This document shows, in pieces, positions 8,491-16,302 of a DNA stretch of 64,000 nucleotides. The position numbers were made by a program, and so were the translations under genes. The stretch is from Verrucomicrobia subdivision 3 bacterium UBA693 (lineage in GTDB: Bacteria; Verrucomicrobiota; Verrucomicrobiia; Limisphaerales; UBA8199). The notes under the pieces were generated by a model. The model was not told the DNA's origin, did not search any database, and saw nothing but the letters and a program-made list of their open reading frames with translations. Where the stretch lies: the NCBI GenBank assembly GCA_002298785.1, contig DBMR01000059.1, forward strand, positions 124,001 through 188,000, given 5' to 3'. How positions within the stretch are numbered: position 1 is the first letter of the stretch; every line of letters starts with the position of its first letter.

Positions 8491-10104
8491 ATGAAAAAGC
8501 ATTTTCTCCGACTCCTGTTGGTGGCCTGGTGCTCTCTCCCAGCGGTCTTGAGCGCGGCACCCGCGCCATTCGGGATCCAGCCCGCGGTCTCGACGAATGT
8601 AGTGGGGACCTCGCTGCAACTGCGTCTGGCACAGGCCTCCGTGACCAACTACCCCGCACTGTCCTATCGTTGGTATTACAATGGCATGTTGCTCACGGAT
8701 ACCGCGAGAATCTACGGAACCACTACTCCCACATTGACGCTGCGCGACACGGTGCTCGAGGATACAGGAGTCTATTCGGCGGATGTGCTGGTGAGCGGTT
8801 TCGTTTTGGTCTCCCCGACCGCGAACGTTTACATCATTGACGTGCCGGCTCTGACCGGGATTCGGCAGCAAACGGCCGGGTCGGGGCTACGCTTGATCGC
8901 CGATGCCACTGGCGGGTTGTTGAGTTACCAGTGGACCTGGCAAGGCCAAAACCTGGCCGGCGCCACCAGCAGCACGCTGTTCTTCGCCAACGCCTACACT
9001 GATGCCAACGCTGGATACTACGGGGTTACCGTCACCAATCCGCTGGGAGTCGCGCAATCCACTCCACCCGGGTTTCTCCTAACCAAACCAGCCCTTTCCG
9101 GCACTTACCAGGGGCTTTTCTATGACACGAACATCTTTGCCGAAGGCTCAAGCGGCAATTTTCAATTTACCGTCTCCGGTTCGAAGCAAACTTTTAGCGG
9201 CAAAATTCGTTCCGGACGAAGCCAGTATTCATTCTCCGGCAAGTTTTCCCTGGACCAAAGCGCCGAGGTACTGGTGCAACGAAAGGGGATGACGCCGCTC
9301 CAGCTTCAGCTCCAATTGGTGAGCACCAACGACAACATGCGCTGCTTTGGAAATCTGACGGATGGCAACTGGAATGCCAGTTGGATGGGGCGGATGAATT
9401 ATTACAGTTCCCAGAACCCAACGAGTTTGGCCGGGAGATATACCGTGGCATTTCAGAACACCAATACCAGTCCTGCCGTTCCTAACGGCAACGGCTATGG
9501 CACGATTGTGGTGAACTCCAGCGGCCGGGTCACTTTCTCCGGACGCACCGCCGAGGGCACCGCCATCTCACAGAGTTGTAACCTCGCCAAATTTGGGGAT
9601 TGGCCTTTGTGGACGAGCGTGACTGAAGGCCGGCAGGAGTTGATGGGGTGGGTGCAGTTGAATCGCCAGGCCAATCCGAACGTTCGCTCTGACAGCCTCT
9701 GGTGGTCAAAAATTCCCGGCGCCGATGCTCGCTATGCCCAGGGATACTTTCTGCTGTTGACTGGGGTTGGTTCCTTCTGGGCTCCGCCGGCAAACGGTCC
9801 CGTAATCGGTTTCACTTCGGGCACCTCCAGCTTTTTCGGCGGTGAATTGGTCACAAACGGGATTCCTTTTTGGGATTCATTACGGGTCTCGGGGAACAAG
9901 GGGGTATCGTTTTCAGTGCCCAACTCACCGGAACAGGTAACGCTGTCGATCAGCCGCAATACGGGCGTCGTGTCGGGCAGTTTCAGAAACCCGTTGACGC
10001 GCGAAAAGCTTAAGATCCAGGGAGTGGCCTTGCCCCAACAAACCGCAGCGCGCGGATATTATCTGGGCCAGAAGGCTTCTGGTTATTTCAGCCTGACGCC
10101 TTGA
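8491..10104 (+). CDS. Secreted protein with two Ig-like domains and a C-terminal beta-rich repeat region
   Basis: A protein of 537 residues from ATG 8491; an in-frame GTG two codons upstream is also possible. A signal peptide (MKKHFLRLLLVAWCSLPAVLSA) is followed by two Ig-like domains (about residues 25-115 and 118-198). Each has the pattern Y-x-W ... L ... D-x-G-x-Y, for example YRWYYNGM and DTGVYSADV. Residues 205-535 consist of beta-rich segments with recurring F-x-G patterns (QTFSGKI, YSFSGKF, VTFSGRT, VVSGSFR) and end ARGYYLGQKASGYFSL. That region looks like degenerate copies of one module. Proteins of this build occur in Verrucomicrobiota and are assumed to be on the surface or secreted. 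No catalytic residues are seen. Confidence 0.75.
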   Translation: MKKHFLRLLLVAWCSLPAVLSAAPAPFGIQPAVSTNVVGTSLQLRLAQASVTNYPALSYRWYYNGMLLTDTARIYGTTTPTLTLRDTVLEDTGVYSADVLVSGFVLVSPTANVYIIDVPALTGIRQQTAGSGLRLIADATGGLLSYQWTWQGQNLAGATSSTLFFANAYTDANAGYYGVTVTNPLGVAQSTPPGFLLTKPALSGTYQGLFYDTNIFAEGSSGNFQFTVSGSKQTFSGKIRSGRSQYSFSGKFSLDQSAEVLVQRKGMTPLQLQLQLVSTNDNMRCFGNLTDGNWNASWMGRMNYYSSQNPTSLAGRYTVAFQNTNTSPAVPNGNGYGTIVVNSSGRVTFSGRTAEGTAISQSCNLAKFGDWPLWTSVTEGRQELMGWVQLNRQANPNVRSDSLWWSKIPGADARYAQGYFLLLTGVGSFWAPPANGPVIGFTSGTSSFFGGELVTNGIPFWDSLRVSGNKGVSFSVPNSPEQVTLSISRNTGVVSGSFRNPLTREKLKIQGVALPQQTAARGYYLGQKASGYFSLTP

Positions 10105-10148
10105 TCAAGTTTTGGGGAAACCGCTCAAATTCTGAAGTTGGTTTGGAA

Positions 10149-10224
10149 TGGTGGAGCCTAGGGGATTCGAACCCCTGACCTTCTCATTGCGAACGAGACG
10201 CTCTACCAACTGAGCTAAGACCCC
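10149..10224 (-). tRNA. tRNA-Ala (anticodon CGC)
   Basis: The minus strand folds into a full cloverleaf of 76 nt with an encoded CCA end. The acceptor stem GGGGTCT pairs with AGGCTCC and includes the G3:U70 wobble pair that identifies alanine tRNAs. The D stem is GCTC/GAGC. The anticodon stem TCTCG/TGAGA encloses the loop TTCGCAA, giving anticodon CGC. The T arm carries GGTTCGAATCC. It lies alone, about 45 bp after the Ig-domain protein gene and on the opposite strand. Confidence 0.95.
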
Positions 10225-10475
10225 ATTCCAGTCCATTAGGACAGGAATATTGATGCCACAAACCCAGGTTCAGCGCAACAAAGATCGCAGAGTTTGAACC
10301 AAGGCGTCTGCTGAACTGCAGAGCAAGAACGCCAAGGCTGTTCAAGTTGACTGCGGTCTTGCCAGGCGACCTTGAATGCTGGGTAATGTTCCCGAGGTTT
10401 AGCCTTCCCTTTCCGTGCAGTTGAGAAATTCCAAAAATGAGAGATGTTGGTTGACCACCCTTACAACCAGTTGCC

Positions 10476-11525
10476 ATGAAAAACGAAACCCATCGAAATC
10501 GTGCTTGCGGCAATGTGAGCCGCCATGAACTTGCTCTTACTCGCCGGAGCTTCATTAAGATATCCGCCGCCGCCAGTGTGGCGTACGGCATCGGGATGCC
10601 TCCCTCCCAGGCCGTGGTCAAGGAGGGGGACATGATTTTTCGCTCTCTCGGCAGCACCGGCGAAAAGGTGTCCGCGATTGGGTTGGGGGGATATCACGCG
10701 GGCAACCCACCCGAGGATGAAGCGATTCGGTTGATTCGATCCGCGATCGACCAGGGGATCAACTTCATGGATAACTGCTGGGATTATCATAATGGAGGGA
10801 GCGAGGTTCGCATGGGGAAAGCCCTGCGCGACGGTTACCGGGACCGGGTGTTCCTGATGTCCAAAATCGATGGGCATACCAAGGCCGCCGCCGCCCTGCA
10901 AATCGATGAATCGTTGAAGCGATTGCAGACTGACCACGTGGACCTCATGCAGTTTCACGAGGTCATCCGACCTGAGGATCCCGCGAAGATTTTTGCCGAC
11001 GGTGGAAGCATGGAAGCAATGTTGGCGGCGAAGCAGGCGGGGAAGGTGAGATTCATCGGATTTACCGGGCACAAGGACCCGGCGATCCATCTTCGCATGC
11101 TCGAAGCGGCGCGTGAGCATAAGTTCCGCTTCGAAGCCGTGCAGATGCCGCTAAACGTGATGGACGCGCATTTCAAGAGTTTCGAGAAGAATGTCCTTCC
11201 GGTGTTGACGCGCGAAAAAATCGGTGTCCTGGGTATGAAACCTATGGGCAGTGGACGAATCCTGAAGAGCAACACTGCTACGCCGCTTGAGTGCCTCCGT
11301 TACGCTTTGAGTTTACCGGCATCGGTGGTAATTACCGGGATGGAGAGCCAGCGGGATTTGAACCAGGCGCTGGAAGCGGTACGGGGATTTCAGCCCTTCC
11401 AGCCCCAGGAGTTGGCAGCGCTGCTGGATAAGACTCGTGAAGCAGCCTTAAAGGGCGAGTTCGAACAGTTCAAGACCACGACCCAATATGATGGCACCCT
11501 CCACAACCCGAAGTGGCTGGGTTAA
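10476..11525 (+). CDS. Tat-exported aldo/keto reductase
   Basis: An aldo/keto reductase of 349 residues preceded by a twin-arginine signal (LTRRSFIKISAAASVAYG). This points to export with NADPH bound or to membrane association. The catalytic tetrad is complete: Asp99 and Tyr104 in FMDNCWDYHNGG, Lys130 in MSKIDGH and His161 in MQFHEV. A late segment (SLPASVVITGMES) matches the cofactor-binding end of the barrel. Such Tat-AKR proteins are frequent in Planctomycetes and Verrucomicrobiota, but their substrates are mostly unknown. Its stop codon overlaps the stop of the converging dnaG within the palindrome TTAA. Confidence 0.9.
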   Translation: MKNETHRNRACGNVSRHELALTRRSFIKISAAASVAYGIGMPPSQAVVKEGDMIFRSLGSTGEKVSAIGLGGYHAGNPPEDEAIRLIRSAIDQGINFMDNCWDYHNGGSEVRMGKALRDGYRDRVFLMSKIDGHTKAAAALQIDESLKRLQTDHVDLMQFHEVIRPEDPAKIFADGGSMEAMLAAKQAGKVRFIGFTGHKDPAIHLRMLEAAREHKFRFEAVQMPLNVMDAHFKSFEKNVLPVLTREKIGVLGMKPMGSGRILKSNTATPLECLRYALSLPASVVITGMESQRDLNQALEAVRGFQPFQPQELAALLDKTREAALKGEFEQFKTTTQYDGTLHNPKWLG

Positions 11526-13345
11526 GGTGGCGGCCTGAGGGAGGCAAGAGGTTGCGACTTGGCCAGGCGCAGTTCCGATTGTTGCCGCACGAGTTCCATG
11601 CGCTCGGCTTCCGAGGATTGCGGGTGATTGAGGAGGGTTCGCATCCGGGCAATTTCCAAGTCCAGGTGCTGATTGCGGAAACGTGTCGCCAGATCCAGTA
11701 GTTGACGTTCAACGTTGGGAACCGGGCGCTCCTCAGCGGCCACCGAGGCCAGCAGCAGTTGCTGCTCCTGGCTGAGCTGATTTAGGAAAGCGGCAAGGCT
11801 AGACCACGAGCCGTTTTGCTGAGCCTGAAATCTTGCCGCCAGGATGGTGCGCACGTCTTGATGCCGCACCCACTGGAGATCAAGGTTGCTCGTCACCCAA
11901 TCCGGCAATAGCTCCAACAGGAAGACCAGTTTCAAGAGCCAGCGCTCCGGCTCGGTTGGTGGCGTAGTTTCGATGACGTTGGTGGTATCCTGGGCCGGCG
12001 TTTCCTCTCGGCGTGGGCTGTCACCGCGAGCCCCTCGCGCGAACTCGGCACGCACCGCTTCCGCGGCGACCCCGAGTCGCATAGCGACCTTTTGAGCATG
12101 AGTGTCGACCAACACCGCACTTCCAGTCTGGTGCAAGGCTTCGGACATTTCCCGTATCACCGCCAATCGCCCTTTGTCAGTGGTGATGTCGTTTAGCGTA
12201 CAGAGGCGCTGCAGGAGGAAATCGAAAAAGCCCTGGGCGCTGTCGATGACCTGCCGAAATGCGTCCGCACCCGCGGCTTTGATGAGACTGTCCGGATCGT
12301 GCGGCTCCGGGACGGTGGCGACTTTGATGGCAAGTCCGGCGGCCAGCAGGCTGTCCAGGGCACGGACCGTCGCGTTTTGTCCGGCGTTATCAGAATCAAA
12401 ACAAAGCACGACCTCGTCCGCGTATCGTTTGATGATGCGCGCGTGGTCCTGAGTGAAAGCAGTTCCCTGCGGGGCAACGATGTTTTGGACTCCGGCCATG
12501 AAACACGCGATCAAATCGAGTTGTCCCTCGCAAATGATCGCGCTGCCGGCGTCGAGGATCGCACGTTTGGTCTTGTCGAGTCCGAAGAACACCTTGCTCT
12601 TGGTAAAGATCGGTGTTTCGGGAGAGTTGACATACTTGGCAGATTTTTCATCACCAGTCAGGATCCGGCCGCTAAAGCCGATGACCCGGCCTTGTTCGTC
12701 GCAGATGGGAAACATCAGACGGCCGCGAAAACGGTCATAGTGGCCACCGCCTTCCCGCGCCAGAATGAGGCCGGCTTTCTCAACCAAGGCTGCCTCGTGT
12801 CCTTTGGCGCGAGCCCAGTTGACCGTGTCGTCCCAAAGATCCGGCGCATAGCCGATTCGAAACAGCGCCACTGCTTCGCTGGAAACCCCGCGTCGACGCA
12901 AATATTCACGGGCGATTTCTCCGGCGGCTTCGTTTTGCAGGGCACTTTGCCACCGCGCCGTGATCTGCTCGTGCAGTTGCAGCAGCCGATCCTTGAGGTC
13001 GCGAGTCTCGCGATCGGGTCCGCCTTGCTCGTACTCCAACGGAATGCGTGCCCGATCGGCCAGGCGCTTCACCGCGTCGGGGAAATCCACGGCTTCAAAA
13101 TTCCGAACAAAAGCAAAAACATCACCCCCTTTGTGGCAGCCGAAACAGTAAAAAATCTGCTTCTGAGGATTGACGTTGAAGCTCGGTGTCTTCTCCTTGT
13201 GAAAAGGGCAGAGCGCGACGAAATTATTGCCGGCACGCTTTAACGGAACATAGCCGCCAATGACATCAACAATGTCACTGGCGCTGCGCACCCTTTCGAT
13301 GGTGCTCTGTGAAAAAAAGCCGGCCACGAGCGCACTGTACCGCAA
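11522..13345 (-). CDS. dnaG: DNA primase DnaG
   Basis: Primase makes RNA primers for chromosomal replication and works with the replicative helicase. The N-terminal zinc-binding domain is clear (CPFHKEKTPSF then FYCFGCHKGGDVFAF). The central catalytic core holds the TOPRIM motifs, with the key Glu in AIICEGQLDLIA and the acidic pair in VLCFDSDNAGQN. A C-terminal region, expected to contact the helicase, follows from about residue 440. The 607-residue length is normal. The start is unsure: the longest frame begins with TTG at 13345, and GTG at 13327 would also place the zinc domain normally. Neither has a clear ribosome binding site. Confidence 0.95.
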   Translation of the reverse strand: MRYSALVAGFFSQSTIERVRSASDIVDVIGGYVPLKRAGNNFVALCPFHKEKTPSFNVNPQKQIFYCFGCHKGGDVFAFVRNFEAVDFPDAVKRLADRARIPLEYEQGGPDRETRDLKDRLLQLHEQITARWQSALQNEAAGEIAREYLRRRGVSSEAVALFRIGYAPDLWDDTVNWARAKGHEAALVEKAGLILAREGGGHYDRFRGRLMFPICDEQGRVIGFSGRILTGDEKSAKYVNSPETPIFTKSKVFFGLDKTKRAILDAGSAIICEGQLDLIACFMAGVQNIVAPQGTAFTQDHARIIKRYADEVVLCFDSDNAGQNATVRALDSLLAAGLAIKVATVPEPHDPDSLIKAAGADAFRQVIDSAQGFFDFLLQRLCTLNDITTDKGRLAVIREMSEALHQTGSAVLVDTHAQKVAMRLGVAAEAVRAEFARGARGDSPRREETPAQDTTNVIETTPPTEPERWLLKLVFLLELLPDWVTSNLDLQWVRHQDVRTILAARFQAQQNGSWSSLAAFLNQLSQEQQLLLASVAAEERPVPNVERQLLDLATRFRNQHLDLEIARMRTLLNHPQSSEAERMELVRQQSELRLAKSQPLASLRPPP

Positions 13346-13383
13346 ACCCGTGGCCGGTCAAAACCTATCCGGACGGCGATGCG

Positions 13384-14799
13384 TTAGCTCAGGAGCTTTG
13401 GCCGCTCATTGAGCGTTTTCCAGACGAATTCGCCAAAAATGGTGTTCGCCCAGGCAAACCATGAACGCGTGAATTTCTTCGGATCGTCCTTGTGGAACGC
13501 TTCGTGGATAAAGCCGGTGCCCGCATGTGTGCGGCGCAATGTATCCAGGCAGCCGTGAATTTCCGCGTCGCTGGTGGCGGTCAAACCCTGAATGATCACA
13601 CCCAGTGGCCAGACCATGTCGATGCCCACGTGGGGGCCTCCCAGGCCTTGAGCGGCCTTCCCGATGCAGTAATACGGGTTTTGCGCGGACAACAACATGC
13701 GGCGCGTGTTTTGGTAGAGCTTGTCGTTCACTTTGCTGGCGCCCAGGTAAGGGAGCGAAAGCAGGCTCGGGATATTCCCGTCGTCGGTACAATAGTAGTT
13801 ACCGAAACCATCCACTTCGTAGGCGTAAACCCGTCCGGCTTTGGGGTGGTTGACGATGGCATACTCGTGCAGTGCGTGTTCGACTTCGTCGGCCACCGCG
13901 CGGCATTGCTGAGCAAGGTCGCGATCGTTCCGAATCTGTTCCACCATCTCCGCCGCCTGGCGCAGACTGACCACCGCAAAGAAGTTCGACGATACCAGGA
14001 AGGGGAAGATCGTGGCGTCATCGCTCGGACGGAAGATCGAGTAAATCAACCCCACGGGCTTGGCCGGGTTGCCGTAGCCGCGGCCGGGAACGGTGTCCGT
14101 CTGATACTCCGTGCGACGCATGAAGTGATACGGGCCTTTGTCATTTTTGCGTTGCTGCTCCCTAAGCGTTTGCAGGGTGAGTTTGATGGCCTCATGCCAG
14201 GCCGCGTCGAAGGGTGCGGTGTCTCGGGAAAGCCGCCAGTATTCATGAGCCAGGCGAATTGGGTAGCAGAGCGAATCGATTTCCCATTTGCGTTCATGAA
14301 TGCCGGGTTTCATGTCCGTCATGTCGTTCTTCCATTCGCCCACTTTGGTGTCGTCCTTGTAGAACGCGTTGGCATAAGGGTCTTTGAGGATGCAACGGGT
14401 TTGGCGATTGATTACCCCGGCGATCAATTGCTGCAACGGTGCGTCCTCTTTCATAAGGGCTAGGTAAGGCCAAACCTGGGCGGAACTGTCGCGGAGCCAC
14501 ATGGCGTCGATGTCGCCAGTGATCACATATGTGTCCGGGCGTCCGGCGACTACGGAGAAGTCCACAGTGGTATCGAGGGTGTTCGGGAAGCAGTTTTCGA
14601 ACATCCACGCGAGCTCTTTGTTGCCAACCGCACTGTGCACGCGAGCGATGGCGCGCTCGACGGCAGCACTCTTGAATTTACGCTTGCTTTCCGGGATGCG
14701 GACGGTCGGGAATTCGGAGCCCGCCGCAAAGCCCCTCGGCGTGACCGCCAGCAGGGAGGCTGCCAGGGTCGTGTTACGGATGAATTGTCTTCGGTTCAT
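13384..14799 (-). CDS. GH125 exo-alpha-1,6-mannosidase, Tat-type signal
   Basis: A protein of 471 residues matching glycoside hydrolase family 125 (Mug157-type), whose characterised bacterial members remove alpha-1,6-linked mannose by an inverting mechanism. The N-terminus (MNRRQFIRNTTLAASLLAV) is a twin-arginine-like export signal. The family core is visible in VITGDIDAMWLRDSSAQVWP near residue 95, in KWEIDSLCYPIRLA near 170, and in a C-terminal FIHEAFHKDDPKKFTRSWF segment. It lies 5 bp after the sugar transporter and is the last gene of the GH92-MFS-GH125 operon. The family call is strong; the exact glycan is inferred from family knowledge. Confidence 0.92.
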   Translation of the reverse strand: MNRRQFIRNTTLAASLLAVTPRGFAAGSEFPTVRIPESKRKFKSAAVERAIARVHSAVGNKELAWMFENCFPNTLDTTVDFSVVAGRPDTYVITGDIDAMWLRDSSAQVWPYLALMKEDAPLQQLIAGVINRQTRCILKDPYANAFYKDDTKVGEWKNDMTDMKPGIHERKWEIDSLCYPIRLAHEYWRLSRDTAPFDAAWHEAIKLTLQTLREQQRKNDKGPYHFMRRTEYQTDTVPGRGYGNPAKPVGLIYSIFRPSDDATIFPFLVSSNFFAVVSLRQAAEMVEQIRNDRDLAQQCRAVADEVEHALHEYAIVNHPKAGRVYAYEVDGFGNYYCTDDGNIPSLLSLPYLGASKVNDKLYQNTRRMLLSAQNPYYCIGKAAQGLGGPHVGIDMVWPLGVIIQGLTATSDAEIHGCLDTLRRTHAGTGFIHEAFHKDDPKKFTRSWFAWANTIFGEFVWKTLNERPKLLS

Positions 14800-14804
14800 A
14801 AATC

Positions 14805-16235
14805 TTACTTGGAGGTTGCCGTTTGATCAAGGTGGCGGCCAGCGCGGTAACCATAAAGGCCGTAAAACGCGATATAGGCAAAGGCGAGCATCGGCACGAC
14901 GAAGGAGGTCTGGATGTCGAATTTATCAGCCACCCAGCCCTGGGCCGGCGGCAGAATAGCGCCACCGAGGATCGCCATGACCAACAAAGACGACGCCTGG
15001 CTCTTGAGCGGTCCCAATCCTTCAATGGCCAGGGAGAAGATGTTGGACCACATCACCGAGCAAAACAGACCCACTCCCAACACCGACCATTTGGCGATCT
15101 CACCGGAGGTAAAGATGCCGGTCAGCAGCAAGGCGATGATTACGCCGCTAAACAGCGCCAGCATGCGATGCGCGCTGGCCTCGCCCAGAAAGAACGCCAC
15201 GAGCAGCACCGCCAGCGGCAGGCCGTAATGCAGCGCGTTGCTCAAACCGCCGGTCGCACAGATCGTCACGAAGGCGACAATCGGAACCAGGACCACCAAC
15301 GTGTGCTTGGTGGAACTCTTCATTTCGCTCAACGCGAAGGCTCCCATAAACCGGCCAATCATCAGGCCGCCCCAGTAATAGGCCAGGTAGCCGGCCGCGG
15401 CTTCATGCGCCAAACCGCCCAATTTCTTGGTGCCGAGAAAATTGATGATCGCGCTGCCGACAGCGACCTCGCCACCGACATACATGAAGATGGCCAGCAT
15501 GCCCAGCGCGGTGTGCGGATGTTTCAAGGCACCCAGTCCGCGGGTCAATTGCTCCGTGTTAGTGAATGCCGGCAAGTGAGCGAACATGAAAAACACCGCA
15601 AGCAACACGAACACCGCGGCAAAGCACAGGTAAGGAATCTTTACGGACTCCGCGCCGTGAGCCGTCTTGCTGGTGAAGAAGGTGAAGATCAGCCAGCCAC
15701 CGATGATCGGACCGATGGTGGTGCCGAACGAATTGAAGGCTTGGGACAGGTTGAGGCGGCTTGATGCCGTGCGCTCGGGGCCGAGGATGGTCACGTATGG
15801 ATTGGCGGCAATTTGCAGCATGGCAAAACCCAGGCCGACGACGAAGAGTGCCACGAGGAAGAACGGATATGAATTCATCACTGCCGCCGGATAGAACAAC
15901 GCGCTGCCGAAAGCGGCAATAAAGAGACCAAGAATCACGCCATTCTTGTAGCCGATGCGATTGATGGGGTCGCCCGAAACCAGGGAGACAACGTAATAGA
16001 TCAAGGAGCCGACGCCATAGGCGCCGAAAAAGGCGAACTGTACCAGCATGGCCTGGAAATAGCTGAGCGTGAATGCCTCTTTGAAGCGCGGGATCAGGAC
16101 GTCGTTCCATACCGTCATGAATCCCCACATAAAGAAGAGGATGGTCATGATCGCGAACGGACCGCGATACGTCTGGCCGTTCGTGGCGGTGGAAGAGGAT
16201 GCTTGCGGGGTTGCGGAACTGCTAATGCTTGCCAT
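14805..16235 (-). CDS. Sugar MFS transporter, FucP/GluP-like
   Basis: A 476-residue, 12-helix major facilitator of the fucose/glucose/galactose permease type, which imports monosaccharides with protons. Family features are the first-helix segment FFMWGFMTVWNDVLIPRF with its conserved Asn-Asp, the segment ANPYVTILGPERTASSRLNL near residue 165, and AFNSFGTTIGPIIGG. The first 27 residues are a Ser/Thr-rich cytoplasmic head. It sits between two alpha-mannosidase genes (67 bp after GH92, 5 bp before GH125), so mannose is the likely cargo. That is inferred from context, since the family also covers fucose, glucose and galactose carriers. Confidence 0.88.
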   Translation of the reverse strand: MASISSSATPQASSSTATNGQTYRGPFAIMTILFFMWGFMTVWNDVLIPRFKEAFTLSYFQAMLVQFAFFGAYGVGSLIYYVVSLVSGDPINRIGYKNGVILGLFIAAFGSALFYPAAVMNSYPFFLVALFVVGLGFAMLQIAANPYVTILGPERTASSRLNLSQAFNSFGTTIGPIIGGWLIFTFFTSKTAHGAESVKIPYLCFAAVFVLLAVFFMFAHLPAFTNTEQLTRGLGALKHPHTALGMLAIFMYVGGEVAVGSAIINFLGTKKLGGLAHEAAAGYLAYYWGGLMIGRFMGAFALSEMKSSTKHTLVVLVPIVAFVTICATGGLSNALHYGLPLAVLLVAFFLGEASAHRMLALFSGVIIALLLTGIFTSGEIAKWSVLGVGLFCSVMWSNIFSLAIEGLGPLKSQASSLLVMAILGGAILPPAQGWVADKFDIQTSFVVPMLAFAYIAFYGLYGYRAGRHLDQTATSK

Positions 16236-16302
16236 AGGGGTTGATTTGATACGGGTTGCTGAAATGCGAATTAGGTGCTGGCTGGTGACGAATTCGGTGC
16301 CT

